Assembly: GCA_959347315.1 (NCBI GenBank)
Contig: OY365806.1
Coordinates: 22,892,900-22,956,899 of the forward strand
Direction: 5' to 3'
Length of the DNA stretch: 64,000 nt
Source of the DNA: Bimastos eiseni
Lineage: Eukaryota > Annelida > Clitellata > Crassiclitellata > Lumbricidae
Shown: piece after piece, positions 1 through 12,300 of the stretch
Layout of the letters: each line of letters starts with the position of its first letter
Numbering within the stretch: position 1 is the stretch's first letter
Translations under genes and position numbers: made by a program
Notes under the pieces: model-generated
Told to the model about the DNA's origin: nothing
The model's input: the letters and a program-made list of their open reading frames with translations, nothing else
Database searches by the model: none

Positions 1-118
1 ATTTTACTCATGAATAATTTTTTTAAACATCAAGCAACGTGCCTTTGCCTCTAAGAGAAAGGCATTTGAATCACACGCGTTAGAGCTTAGCAAATTAAAG
101 CCCCCATAGATTTTGGTC
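1..118. other. Left flank, no gene seen
   Basis: Short AT-rich flank of the hAT insertion. I see no coding or RNA signal in it. It is useful only as the pre-insertion context, because its last bases continue directly into the sequence after 2563 once the transposon and one copy of the duplication are removed. Confidence 0.5.
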
Positions 119-126
119 GCCTATAA
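119..126. repeat. hAT target-site duplication, left copy
   Basis: The octamer GCCTATAA lies immediately before the left terminal inverted repeat and is repeated exactly at 2556-2563, immediately after the right one. An 8-bp duplication is the hallmark of hAT insertion. The exact match implies either a fairly recent insertion or good preservation of the flanks. Confidence 0.93.
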
Positions 127-2555
127 CAGCGGTTTTCAAACGGTGGTACGCGTACCACTGGTGGTACGCGAGGTGGCGCTAGATGGTACGTGAAAACATA
201 AAAAAAAATTAAAATTTCTCTTACTCTCTTTGATTAGTCTCTGCCAGGATATTTTTAATGTTGAAACGTCACAGCCTCGTCATTTATTTTTCACAACAAA
301 TAATAATTATTATTTTAAACTTTCACAACAGATTTTTATATTTATAATTATAATTTTAAATCTGGTCATCCATGGATAAATGGTTGAAAAGAAAGCAAGA
401 ATCTCCAACCGTCAGCACTGAATCCACCGAGATTGACACTCCAGAGGCCAGAGTTGACCCTGACGAGAAGGAAGGTACTTGTAAGCAGCGTAAGATTATA
501 GTTAGACGGTATGACGACAGTTATTTATCCTTTGGATTTACGTGGTGCGGTGATAACAAAGAACCCAAGCCTCAGTGTGTGATCTGCAGTGAAAAACTTT
601 CAAATCATTCAATGAAACCTTCTCTACTTCAGCGCCATTTAATTACAAAACATCTCCTTTTTAAAGATAAACCACTTGAATTTTTTAAACGAAAAAAATG
701 GAAATGCTACAAAGTAAAAAAAGTTTAAAGTCGTTTACTTCAGCTAGTTCACAAGCATTAGAAGCATCTTATTTGGTTAGTTTGCGAATAACTCAAACAA
801 CGAAACCGCACACGATTGGGGAGAGTCTAATATTACCTGCTGCTAAAGATATTGTGACTTGTTTGCTGGGACAAAATGCTGCAAAAAAACTTGATACTGT
901 TCCTTTGTCGGATAACACTGTTTCACGACGCATTCAAGATTTAGCTTCTGATGTAAAGAAAATACTCATCCAAAGGATCCAGCAAAGCAAATTTTTTGCG
1001 GTTCAGTTAGATGAGAGTACAGATGTTACAAACTGTGCTCAATTGATGATGTATGTTAGATATGAACACGAACAGGCCATTTTTGTTCTGCGAGTCTTTA
1101 TCTGGTCGAACAACTGTCAATGAAATATTTAAAAAGGTTGATGATTTTGTTGTTGCCAATGGAATAAATTGGAGAAACTGCGTTGGGGTGTGCTCTGATG
1201 GGGCAGCTGCTATGACGGGCAAGCATGGTGGGGTGGTTACTCATATCAAACAAGTTGCACCAGAAACCAATTTCACACATTGCAGTATCCATCGTGAAGC
1301 CTTGGCTTCCAGAGCTATGCCTGCAACTTTAAAGACAGTTTTAGACCAGTCTGTTAAAATAGTTAACTTTATAAAAGCTCGGGCTCTAAACTCACGCATG
1401 TTTTCCATAATTTGTAACGAAATGGGGAGTGAACACAATAAACTTCTTTTGCACACTGAAGTGCGATGGCTATCTCGAGGAAAGGTTTTATTTCGGCTTT
1501 TTGAACTGCTCTCAGAAGTCCAAATCTTTCTGATGGACAGTAAATTTGAAACATCTCATTTACTTTTGGATGAATTGTGGTTAATGCGTTTGGCATATTT
1601 GGTTGATATTTTTGGAAAACTAAACGAACTAAATTCGAGTTTACAAGGGAGAAATATCACTCCATTTACTGTTATGGATAAAATAAATGCAATGGTGAAG
1701 AAGCTCCAGTTCTTTTTGTCAGACATTTCGCACTCTCGTGTTACTTCATTTTCTTCTCTGGAGTCTTTTCTAATGGAGAATGACCTTAAACTTCATGCTA
1801 ATTTGATCGACGATATCAAGAAACACTGCTCTCAATTGATATTAGATTTCCATGTATATTTTCCTGATCAACTGGATGACAAGGAATGGATTCGAAATCC
1901 ATTTTCGGATGTAATGTTGTCAACTGATTTTTCAGTGCATGAAAGAGACCAATTTGTTGAACTGTCGTGTGATGGAGGATTGCAGAACGAATTCAAGAAA
2001 GACATTTTGTGCGATTTCTGGCTGAAGCAAAGAGCTGAATATGGCTTAATTTCTGATCGAGCGTTAAAATTTTTAATTCCATTCAGTACATCCTATTTAT
2101 GTGAAGCTGGTTTCTCAGCTATGCTAGCCATCAAAAACAAACACAGAACAAAGCTTGAACTCGAACCAGATTTGCGATTGAAATTGACAAATATCAAACC
2201 AGATATTGCAAATTTGTGCTTGTTAAAACAAGCCCACAGCTCACATTAGCCGAGTAACTCAGTAACACATTCTAATATTGATTTTATCTTTCTTTTTTGT
2301 TTTTTTGTTGATACATTCTTAACATTACAAAATGAATAAATAATAGTTTGCTAGTAATTAGTTTGCTGCTAAAACTAATAGTTGCTAAAACTAAACATCA
2401 TTTTAAGCGTTGTTAAAACCTTGCAACCTTGCATTATTTGTCTAAGTGTTTAGAGACTCTAGTCTAGTATAGTCTAGTCATAGCGCACCTGGTGGTACGC
2501 AAACTTTCGATTTTTTATCTGGTGGTACAATAAAAATAAAGTTGGAAAACCGCTG
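127..2555 (+). mobile_element. hAT DNA transposon, ZBED5-like (full length, transposase broken)
   Basis: The element is 2429 bp and is bounded by terminal inverted repeats: CAGCGGTTTTCAAAC at the left and, on the reverse strand, CAGCGGTTTTCCAAC at the right, one mismatch in 15. The start CAG and the 8-bp duplication GCCTATAA are classic hAT features. Inside each end sit subterminal copies of TGGTGGTACG (about 146-180 on the left and 2490-2528 on the right), the kind of repeats that hAT transposases bind. A BED-finger/hAT transposase reading frame fills 372-2249. Both ends are intact, so the copy could in principle still be mobilised by a transposase supplied elsewhere, but its own protein is interrupted. 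The Buster/ZBED5 assignment comes from the protein and I hold it with good confidence. Confidence 0.93.
372..2249 (+). pseudogene. ZBED5-like hAT transposase, two frameshifts
   Basis: The coding region runs in three pieces. Piece 1 (372-728) has a BED-type zinc finger with C69, C72, H89 and H94 (C-x2-C-x16-H-x4-H). Piece 2 (coding from about 698 to 1085) carries the first catalytic Asp in the motif QLDESTD. Piece 3 (about 1080-2249) carries the second Asp in VCSDGAAAMTG, a VRWLSRGKV block and the C-terminal hAT dimerisation/third-acidic motif LCEAGFSAM. The order matches ZBED5/FAM200-type proteins derived from Buster hAT transposases. The frame changes near 690-700, at a run of seven A (consistent with loss of one base), and again near 1075-1090. 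The two shifts return the protein to the original frame. There is no other stop inside the pieces, so decay looks recent, or the first shift could be a homopolymer error. The region is intronless. It ends at 2249 with the 3' untranslated part and right terminus following. Confidence 0.9.
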
Positions 2556-2563
2556 GCCTATAA
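2556..2563. repeat. hAT target-site duplication, right copy
   Basis: GCCTATAA is identical to 119-126 and follows the right terminal inverted repeat directly. Confidence 0.93.
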
Positions 2564-2745
2564 CGGCTGCCACCAAACCTAAAAGAAGACGACCAACAAT
2601 CATTTCCTCCAATAGGACTACAGTGTTTTTATAACAAATTTTATCTCAATAAGATAAATTCCTATGCAAAGGCTAACCACCCAAAATTGCATCCAGACCT
2701 ACGGACATATCTACGTTCAACTGACTGTAGGAAGTTCATCCGTAA

Positions 2746-3243
2746 GGGGCCGTCCACATATTACGTACGCAGCGAGGAGGGAGGGGGTTTCAAATTTAGG
2801 CCATTTTGCGTACGGGTGCGTATGGTGGGGGAGGGGTCCCGGAAATATGTACGTACTCAAATATAATTGTCTAAGTATGACGTCCACAATACAGAATATG
2901 AAAATCAGAACTGTAAATGTAATCACAGACTAAATTCCTGCTTAATCAATATTAGGTAGCATTAAAACGGTTTCAAATGCAAGTGTTGTTAGTGTTTTAA
3001 TTCTTTATAACTGTTAACAAATGTAAGCTGTTAAATATGATACATAACAAAGATCCCCCAATCTTGCCTGTGGTAAAATCAATGTCTTATATATGTTTTC
3101 TAGCTATTCAATCTTTGCAATGAGGGCGGGTAGAGCTCAAATGTACGTACGTGGGAGAGGGGGTCCACGAAATGTACGCCGTGCAACAGGGAAGGGGGTC
3201 CGACAATACGATTTGTTTGCGTATGTAATATGTGGATGGCCCC
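2746..3243. mobile_element. Harbinger-type MITE (non-autonomous DNA transposon)
   Basis: The left end reads GGGGCCGTCCACATATTACG and the right end, read on the reverse strand, GGGGCCATCCACATATTACA, so the terminal repeats match at 18 of 20 positions. The trinucleotide TAA precedes the element (2743-2745) and follows it (3244-3246), the duplication expected for the PIF/Harbinger superfamily. Further inside both ends are G-rich blocks (GGGAGGGGG type) and repeated GTACGTA motifs. At about 498 bp, with no supported protein, it is a MITE. The superfamily call rests on the 3-bp TAA duplication. A short open frame across the left half is fortuitous. Confidence 0.75.
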
Positions 3244-3246
3244 TAA

Positions 3247-3696
3247 CAAATCACAACTTTTGACACCCCACGGGTTACCTTATTGTTACAGACTCTCTAG
3301 GCCTAAAGAGCACAATACATTTAGTGTTTCTAAATAGCTACAAATAGCCTAAATAATTAATTCGTCAATGAAACAAATGGAGGGTTTAGAATTATAGTTA
3401 ACAGTGTACATCGATTACATTTATCTTTAGATCTAAATGTGCTTGCTGGGCTTCGCTTGCTTTTTCAGGTTTGACGCTGGCATGTCAAGGTACTATAATC
3501 CAACTTTACAATAGCTACAATTTATCAGTGGCTTTCTCATACGAATGTCTAGTCTGGGCAATAAAGCTTTACATAATAATATCTACAAAGCAACAAAATG
3601 TCTGTCGTCACCGCCAAGCAATGATCTTGCACTGAAATTTTATGTTGTCCGCTTTTCAACTAGAACGCAAAAGAAAGTCTAGGCTTTTGAGAAACG
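3247..3696. other. Spacer between two DNA transposons, nothing recognised
   Basis: AT-rich, unstructured sequence. I see no coding frame, splice pair or RNA gene that I can defend. Confidence 0.4.
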
Positions 3697-4654
3697 CATC
3701 TTATCACACAGCAAAAAAACATCGATTTTTTTCGAAGCTGCTGTTGCTTCCTTCACAGTTCCGTAGAAGATTACTGGCATTCGGTTTTATGGCTCCATAC
3801 TTTTGGCATATGTTGAATGAACACTTCTTGTGTGTTCAATAGGAAGAGGCAATAAGTCAGGATCATTAAAGCGAGGAGCCTCCCAGGCAGAACCGCAGAA
3901 TTTGACACCGATAAATTCTCAAAAAATGTAAACGCAAGCCGTCTGTCATTTAATGGTTATGCCCAAATCAGTGACATCATGACAGCGTTTTGGTACAGCT
4001 TTTTTTAGCAATATAACCAACCATCAAACGCCGATAAACACCATCGTTGATAGAGCGCAGAAGTCTTTCCAAAATGGCAAGTTGTGGAAATAAAAATGGC
4101 CTGATTTTGTTCTTTTCTGACTTTGTTTTTGATAAAATGCTAAATCAACCAGATCTGCTTCGTCCTGTCTTCCAGTTTCTGTTGAAACAGTTCTCGGTAT
4201 AATTCACTCAACATCAGGTTCTGCTCATTCACATCCCAACTAGGAGCTTACTTTGGGAACAATAAATGTTATCGAATTGAAAAAATCTGGTTGTATAAAT
4301 GCAGCTGTAGGTCAAAATGAGACGAACACGGTCCATGGTGGTGTAGATATAGATGCCGAAATTCCAGCATTATTCCTCCTATTTAGAATCAGAACAGGCC
4401 AAATCCACTGAACTCAATCTGTAAGTAAGAAAAAAAACATACATATTCAATATTCTCTGTTGTTTTTTGCACTCCATCATCTTCAATTAGCAAATATTTA
4501 GTAATATTTCAGTATAATCGTCATTGTATATCTTATTCTCAATCGATTTATTGAGACATAAAACTGATAACCAGAAGAACAGTAATCACTCATAATATGC
4601 GGGGAATGCAAGATATTAAAAAAATTCGATGCTTTTTTGCTGTGTGATAAGATG
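3697..4654. mobile_element. Unclassified terminal-inverted-repeat element, non-autonomous
   Basis: The left terminus CATCTTATCACACAGC with a following A-run and CATCGA is mirrored at the right end by GCTGTGTGATAAGATG preceded by TCGATGC and a T-run. The arms match for about 35 bp with one or two differences. The element is about 958 bp. It holds no transposase; a 66-codon open frame near its left end has no recognisable motif. I see no clear target duplication, so the superfamily is open. Some families duplicate only a dinucleotide or nothing, and the arms may also simply be longer than I can align. Confidence 0.6.
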
Positions 4655-5559
4655 TCAACAGCAACGTGTTTACCTGCGCTATAAGAGTTATTGGATCATA
4701 TTACAATCCGATAACATTAACAATTTGTCAGGTCATTAATCATACTGGCTGACATGTGCAACTATTTAAAATTAAAAAAATAAGAAGGAAATATATATAT
4801 ATATATTGCATAATTATATATATAATTATGGCAGCCATCATATTTGGCGAATTTTATGCAATGCGGAACACGAACTCATTATTATGCATTTCAGTACATC
4901 TATTTATTAAATTATCACAAAGGTTCGGTCGTTTCAATTGAAGCCTCAATAATGTAACAACTGGGGGCGTATGAATAGCTCCACAGAGCGCAAGCCCATA
5001 TTGCCCAAACCTCTCCTCATAATGGTTGCACTCGGTTCTGGCCTGACTTTAGTGCCAGATTAACTCAATGTTCTCAAAAATATTGTCAGTTGGCATCTGA
5101 AATATGATTTAAGCCAGACAGTTGTGTAATGATCTGTAGGTAATGATATATTTCGTCGTCTGATGACATTATGTCCTTTCCTCTGAAGACGAAATGACGC
5201 AGCAAGGGGATTTGATTGCACAGAAAACTATTCGGAAATTGTATCACAGCTGTTGCCTAGGTACATCTACAGATAGGATGAAAGTGGATCGCTCCCTACA
5301 CAAATACGAAGCAAACATTGGTTGAATCGTATAAGGAAGAAGCAATAAAAGCTGAACCACAGCCGACAGAGATCGCCGGCCTTTGGTCATGTCAGCGAGT
5401 CCCTTGCGATTATAATCGACTGAGTCTAGTTTTGTTCAATTAAATGTCTGGATTACACGCATAGGCGATCATGCCGCTTCGACTTGCGACCGACTGATTA
5501 GCCACCGGAGCAGATGGAGACGTCATAGGCCAATAGAGAAAAGGACGGACAGGGACAGA
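4655..5559. other. Intergenic, nothing recognised
   Basis: Contains a short TA run near 4791-4806 and otherwise ordinary AT-rich sequence. No gene supported. Confidence 0.4.
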
Positions 5560-5729
5560 GACAGACATACACGTAACCGCAGCTGAACAGGGAGGGAGTG
5601 AGAAGGAAGAGAGACGAACACACACAGAAACAGAGATGAAAAACTGGAGGTAGATAGGCATAAAGGAGACGCCAGAGGGCTACAGAGACAGAGGCAGAGG
5701 CAGAGTAAGAGACTTAAAGCGAAAGAGAG

Positions 5730-5770
<41 letters not shown>

Positions 5771-5884
5771 CAGACAGACAGACAGACAGACAGCCAGAGA
5801 CAGAGACAGAAACATAGACAAACAGAGGCTGAGAGAGAGAGACAGACAGAGACAGACAGACAGACAGAAAGAGAGAGAGCGGGC
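5560..5884. repeat. Purine-rich simple repeats (AG)n and (GACA)n
   Basis: A 325-bp block made of GA dinucleotides (longest pure run near 5733-5765) and GACA tetranucleotides (about 5768-5793 and 5841-5870). Long open frames of Leu/Ser or Cys/Val on the opposite strand are products of the repeat and are not genes. Homopurine tracts of this kind can form triplex DNA, but nothing here shows a function. Confidence 0.85.
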
Positions 5885-5982
5885 AAAGCATGAATGCGCC
5901 CAAGCAGTGGAATCGGGCTACATTACTAGACTGCGATGCATCCAATGCATTATCTGTTTACGCTATCTTGTCGCGTTGACTC

Positions 5983-6115
5983 GTCGCTCAGTTTGGAGAT
6001 AGTCGTTCGTTTATAAAGATCTATTCAATTCTATTCATCGACGGACCAAATAAACACTCAATCGTCTCTCGCGGTGGCTATGTACGATTGCCGCTGGAAA
6101 TTGAGCTGAAAGGTA
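5983..6115 (+). promoter_or_regulatory. Possible first non-coding exon with strong splice donor
   Basis: A TATA-like TTTATAAAG lies at about 6010. It is followed by unusually GC-balanced sequence ending in GAGCTGAAAG followed by GTAAGTAA, a near-consensus splice donor (GT at about 6114). The only ATG before the donor (ATGTACGAT) meets a stop after nine codons, so this would be a 5' untranslated exon. There is no matching acceptor that I can link to it and no downstream coding exon on this strand until the GPCR, which has its own open upstream region. Weak; it may be chance. Confidence 0.15.
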
Positions 6116-7367
6116 AGTAATCTTCATTTTGACACCAATCGGCTGGTTGGTTATTCATAGGGTTCTACGTGTGCGCGAGAGCTTGCCATGGTGGAATTTG
6201 TTAACTTTTCGAGCATTATTAACTCGTGTAAGAACTCTTTATGCATGATGACTCAGCGCATCATGCGGGTATCTCTTGGAGATAGTTTGAGACTTTGCAT
6301 AATTGACTTTTAATAAATAATATTAAGTTACAAGTTGGTTTGCATCATGCCACATTATACATGGCATTACATTTCATACGTTACATTGCTTAACGTTGTC
6401 CTGTTGCAAATTCGTTCACACCATAATTCGACGATGAGCGGTTGCCACTTGTAAGGAGCCTCAGCAGTTGACAAATTAAGGCTGCGTGCATTCTGTGCAA
6501 AGAAAGTAAATAATCGCCGAAAACCAAGTGATTTAGGGAAGTATTTAATGAGCAATTTTATGCGCAATTTTGATGCATTGCTGAATTAATTCAAATAATT
6601 CGTAACAATTCACAAAAATGAATTTTGACTTTGCTCGGTGTCACACGCAGAAGATCCACCAAGCTGAGTCATTTAATCAATTTAGAACAAGCGTGTTAGA
6701 GTCATAATTATGTTGGTCAAGAGTGTTCAGTTCAGATTTGCAATGAATCGAACTGCTATATACTTAGGCATCATAATGACGCACCGTTCTTCAAATGTGT
6801 GCTAATTTTTGCTCATAAAGTAACGCGTTTTGTAATTTTTCACTTCTTTAGACGAAACTGAACTTTCTCGTCATTAGATCGATACCTGCCTCTGTGACAC
6901 CCGATTGTTATGAATTATACAAATGTGTAAGTGCATGTCAGTGTATACATGTATATAAAAATACAATCATTGCAAACTGTGCAACTAATTAAATAATGTT
7001 GTTCACACACGTACACAATACATTTAGAGAAAGTTTAGAAATATGGTCGCTATCTACAAATCTAGTGTATAATCTGATCTCTTTTACATAGTTGAGAAGA
7101 CATACAGGCCTATACGTCCCATAGCAGTGGTTGCGTCAACTGATATAATATTATTATCTCAAACCTATAGATAGGCCTATACATGTTCTTGATTATTTGA
7201 GGTGATTGACCCTAACCAACAAGGGGTCAACAGTCAAACGTTGATTGTGTACATTTGGTCGGCACGTTCCATTTCGTTGGCTGTATTCTAGTCGATGCTG
7301 TATACAGCTCATCTCCTTTGCAACACCCGAACATTTGAAACGCGCGTTTATTGATCCTGAGTTCTAA

Positions 7368-7412
<45 letters not shown>

Positions 7413-9348
7413 TCTTTCATGAACTGTCAGCTTAAATATCGCTAGCGTGTTGATTTCTACGAATTCATTTAAAAGACGGAAATGATTGACAGTACTTTGA
7501 ATTTTCTGGGTCTACTAAAAGCACGGATTTTCACGTACTGTACCCATAGAGCTGTCGAATGCTGATTGATGGTTCTCCACCGTAAACAGTAAGCCTTGAA
7601 AGCACAGTAGACATAGTCTATTTGGACTAGCAAACATTCGTATTCAGCTATGGTCAATGCCCGTGTGTACGCTATAGGACGTGTCTGTAGTTGAGATTTC
7701 GAGTGATGTATTACCCGAATGAATCGGTAAATCGACCCCAGGTTAACTGGCGATTTATTGCAGCGGTCGGTTCATCAGCTGAGGTCATAGTTCGTCAAAT
7801 ATCCCCGATGCGGCAAACGCTCTGGTGTTGTTACTTTCGACCAAATCCCAAGCACAGAATTAATAGCACGTCCGGGTTGAGCGATGAAATCAAACATTCA
7901 TCGACACAGCTAAGAAGACAGATCGATTTCCGTTTCTCTCAAGAACTGCACTTACCTTCAAGACCTTAACTCCTAATTCTTTCACTGATTTCTAATTCTA
8001 TTGCTGCACACAAAGGAAAAAATATGCATGCATTAATTACACATTTAGATATATAAGGCAATATATTATAATGTAGATACTATTTTGTTTGGCACTAAAC
8101 CGTTCGAATGATACTGAGTTCAGATTTTCACACCGTCTTCAATGCAATGGAAGACAGACGATTAATCGATTATCTCCAGCGATGAAGTGTTTGACGTTCG
8201 ACGACTTTCAGATCGATCACTTAGATTAATAAGAGTTGTTTCTTCTCTGACAAATGCTCGAACATATTCGGACATTATTATGAATTACATACGAATGTGT
8301 TGAACTATGCCATCAGTCAATGAATGCCATCATAAGCGTAACGATGTGCCCCCGAGGGACTCATTAATCGTCTCCAATATCAGTGAAAATTATGCATCGC
8401 GGAACTTGAACACGAACCATTCATTACTCAACCATTGACGAAAATCTGCTTTTGGTTGCTCTATATTTCTGCGACAGTCTGCTGAATGAAACTTATCTTG
8501 AAGTCCTCGATTATGGTATTTGTCTGCAGGTGAGCTAGTCGAGAGCTCCATTTATGGTAGAGAAGTTCTTTTCATCCTACTAACATTAACGTATAAGCCA
8601 ACTGTACATGGGAACTTGAAACATGGCATGAGCCGAAAATGGCAAATGTCCCTCGCGAGCCGCGGTGTACACTGTTACGTCATTTAACGCACGTTCGAAT
8701 TAAATTTTTTTAGGGTTGTAATATATTTCAGTCCTGCATAGGATCGAAGAAATATCTAAGAAATCCGAAACATTTTGACCGAGATATTATGGTTTGAAAA
8801 TTTGTGTTTGAAAACAGTGAACGAACTTTTGTGTCACCCTATGTAATAGCTACACATTATATATACATGTAATCAAAACAACACATTTGTAGGCCTATGT
8901 ATAGGCCCTATAAACGAGCATCTAGGCACTTATATTTATATGTGAATTAGACTATTCTGCAACCATTGAGGCTTTTTATTAAGCTTGCTTGATTTAATCA
9001 GTATCTCGTTCAGAAGAGCTGCATTGTTTCCATAATCAGCTCACAGACGCTGGTTCCGAAATCTGAATCCCGTTATCCTGCGCTTTGGAATTATTGGCAA
9101 ATCGTTGTCAAGACCTGATGAGGTCAGAGGACAATCTGTCCTCTTGTTTTACTAATGCTATCGTGAACGGGATTCTATCAATCAATCCAAGGGACATTAT
9201 AGCAAAATACAGCTTTACACGCGGTTTTCTGACGACTACGTGCTCTTGACCCTTATCAGCTACAATTAAATTGATAGGGTGAGTTCCTTCTGATGAGCAT
9301 GACTGGTAGGTCTACTTTTAAACGTACATATTTATATTCAGAGCAAGA
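6116..9348. other. Intergenic, only a (TA)n microsatellite
   Basis: A pure TA run occupies about 7370-7408. Three exact TAGGCCTA-type octamers or near variants fall here. I found no coding frame, paired splice sites or RNA fold that I would defend. Confidence 0.4.
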
Positions 9349-9390
9349 ATATATATATATTATATATATGTGTGTGTTTGTGTGTGTGTC
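9349..9390. repeat. (TA)n/(TG)n compound microsatellite
   Basis: A TA run passes directly into TG repeats, an alternating purine-pyrimidine tract of about 40 bp. Confidence 0.8.
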
Positions 9391-12300
9391 AGATGTGCGT
9401 TGTGACGATTGCAGTAACTGAACGTGGTTCTCTGGTCAATTAATCTGATCAAAGCATTTTACTCTGAATTTATTGATTGAAAGAATTCAACCAAAATGCG
9501 TTGAAACTTGGCTGCAACAGCTAAAGCACGAACAGAATGTAGCATTCATTTGATGTCGTTCGTTTTGCCTGCATCGTTCAATTGACCAAAGGTTGTTGCG
9601 TGGAAGCCAATCATTACGATCTGCACGAAGTCGATCTGTAGTTCAGAATGTCGTGAGTTAATGCATAGACGCATCTGAAGTTCTCAACCACTTAGCGTAT
9701 ACCTAGCAGTGATCAATGCATGAAACATGGGGTCATCAACTCATTGACTCATTTGACGTACTGTAGCGAGCTCCGTTGTTAATGCAGTGTAATGTAATTT
9801 CGAGCATTTACACTATATACTGCATTGTAGGCAGCGAGCGATCCACTTCTATGATGTGCTGAGAATAAGCCCCAGGCCGGGTTTATACACCCACCGTTGG
9901 AACTCTGAATCGATTCGCTCTAAACGTCTGCAGGTCTTTTATGGATTCTCAGCCCTCTGTTAACCCAGTGTGTACATTCACTTCTTAGCTTTGTAAGGAG
10001 AATATGTCAAGTTACAGTTTATTATATTTGATCACAAAAACGACAACCTTAAGAAAGACGCAACTCTGAGTATACATTGGCCATGTTGGCTTTTCATGCG
10101 CGGTATTCAACTTGATTCGTTTAAAGTGTCAGGGCAAATACTGGATGGAAAATATGTTTAGACATTGTTCACTACATCGATGATCGCCTAACCTCAATAT
10201 TTACGTATATTCTCTTCTTTTGGTTATTTTTTAGCACTTTCTCCTTTGACCTATCAGTGCGAGTGGCTACTTGGCAAACGCAAATGCTCCCATAGGTTTT
10301 TATGCTACTTTTTCCGTTCTATAGAGAGCTGCAATTTTTATCGGTCATCATCGAAAGACCGACCGACCGACCGACATATTCTGACGATAGTCTAGATGCT
10401 ATTCCCGATCGCCCGCCACCGGTCGGACTCTGTCAGAGGATGCTTGCGATAAGCAGCGACCAATATTGTAGTTCCTGTGGTCGCTTGTCCTATATCTCGG
10501 ATGCGCTTACAGAAATTGTGCCGCAAATATAGCTTCCTGTTGTTTTCCCACTGTAGTCGTCGGCTTCGGTTAATATGGCTTGCGTCTACAGTCCCGCTGC
10601 TATCAATCAGAAGTTGACGGAAGGAAGACATTGTCATCCAAAGAATATTAGGTCTTGCAAAATGGCTTCGGTGAGAGACACGAGAAAAGAGGTCAGGAAA
10701 CGAACGTCAAGCGGTGATGATTATAGGGTGCAATGTCCGTAATATAATGTGAGTGTTTGTTTGCGCCAATATATTTGCTTTTACACTAATAATATATGCA
10801 TCTCTCTCAGGCAGTGGTTCTTAAACCTATTGCCATAAGATTATTAAATTCCATCCCGCACTATATGAGCGCTGAAGATGACAACAACAAAACTATATCA
10901 GAATGTACAGCTGAACGTACAGCAATTTTCTACAGCTAAATGAAAGTTTCTAAGATTAAAGAATACAATATACTCTTTAATCCGTCCGATTAAAAATTGC
11001 GACTTTAGTATAGGCATACAAATTAAATTTGCAATTTTTATCCATTTTGAAATTAAGATGTTTGATAATCCGTGTCAGAGGGCGAAGTCACAAGAATACT
11101 GGACTCACTCCTCGCAACCCCACGAACTGAATCTCGGACTCCTTATGTGTGACGGCACCCCAGGCTAAGGGGTGAAATGTTTCTATTTTGTATTTACAGC
11201 CTGCTCTTTTTAGATATACATAATATAGATTGAGCTGGTCGTGTCATTTATATACACTCTCTTACGTATCTTTATATATATATTAAATCATATATCAAAC
11301 CTAGAGACACGTATGCGTGTATGGCGACTCGGTCTTTAGTTTTCAGAGCAACGTCACTTAGCCCAATAATGCTTGTCCTGTGCAGTTGAATTACGCCAAG
11401 TATGTGAACATGAACAATTATCCATTAAGTGCATATGTGAATTGAATGTATATTTCTCAGTGTCCGCTGTCCAATGTCGCTGCTGAACTAATTCAGTTCA
11501 TGCAAAACGAAGACATATATGGCATATATACGTTAGATGTTTATGCGTGTTATACGGAAGCGTTCAGGCGCATCTATTCGTTTTCATGTACAGTTACTTC
11601 GTACAAGTTTTATTGAATTCATCATATCTGTCAACACGCTTAGATCCCGGTTGGGTAATCAATTCTACTATGGCTTCAATTAATTTCCTTTGGGAATTGA
11701 CATCCTCCATATCTATTGACTTTTTCTTGTTCCCTTAATAGAGTGATTACCATGTGCCATCTCTGGATCATTCAAGATTGCGTCGCATTACTCACTGGTA
11801 TTAAAATAATCAATCATGCACAAATTATAATCCGTGCCTAGGTAAGAAGAGTTCAAAACTCTCGGATGTTAAAGCACAGTTGACTTTGTGGTTCTAATAA
11901 GAATTGAGTAAAAGCAATCATTGCGGCTGGAGATCAACGCTCTGTAAGGAATGTGACAGAAATAAAACCTTCCGCACTAAACACAGAATCATGACTTTTG
12001 CATGATCGATTGTTTTAATAATGAATAATAAGACGGCGATATCTCTAGCGCCAAAGAAGGCCGAGAAATGGCGCAGTTCATGGGTTAAAGAAATCAATGG
12101 AGGTCAGATATATAGGATGTTTGGAAAGACGTGTCTCGAGCCGTGGTATTAATGTGTCTAGAGATGGCACGTAGTAATTGCTCTTTTTACGGGTCGTAAA
12201 AGAGTTTATGTCACGGATGTACTTATACAAGCAACGCATGTACACAAGCATCGCACATGAAATGAGAGTAACCTCTCAGGAGCCTAGATGACTTTGTTCA

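Noticed and set aside
5523..5945. 140-codon Ser/Leu/Val-rich open frame on the minus strand
   Set aside because: It is the translation of AG and GACA simple repeats; composition follows the repeat and there is no start context or splice support.
10812..10830. CAGTGGTTCTTAAACC, resembling a hAT terminal repeat
   Set aside because: No inverted partner or 8-bp duplication was found within several kilobases; a single 16-bp resemblance is not enough.
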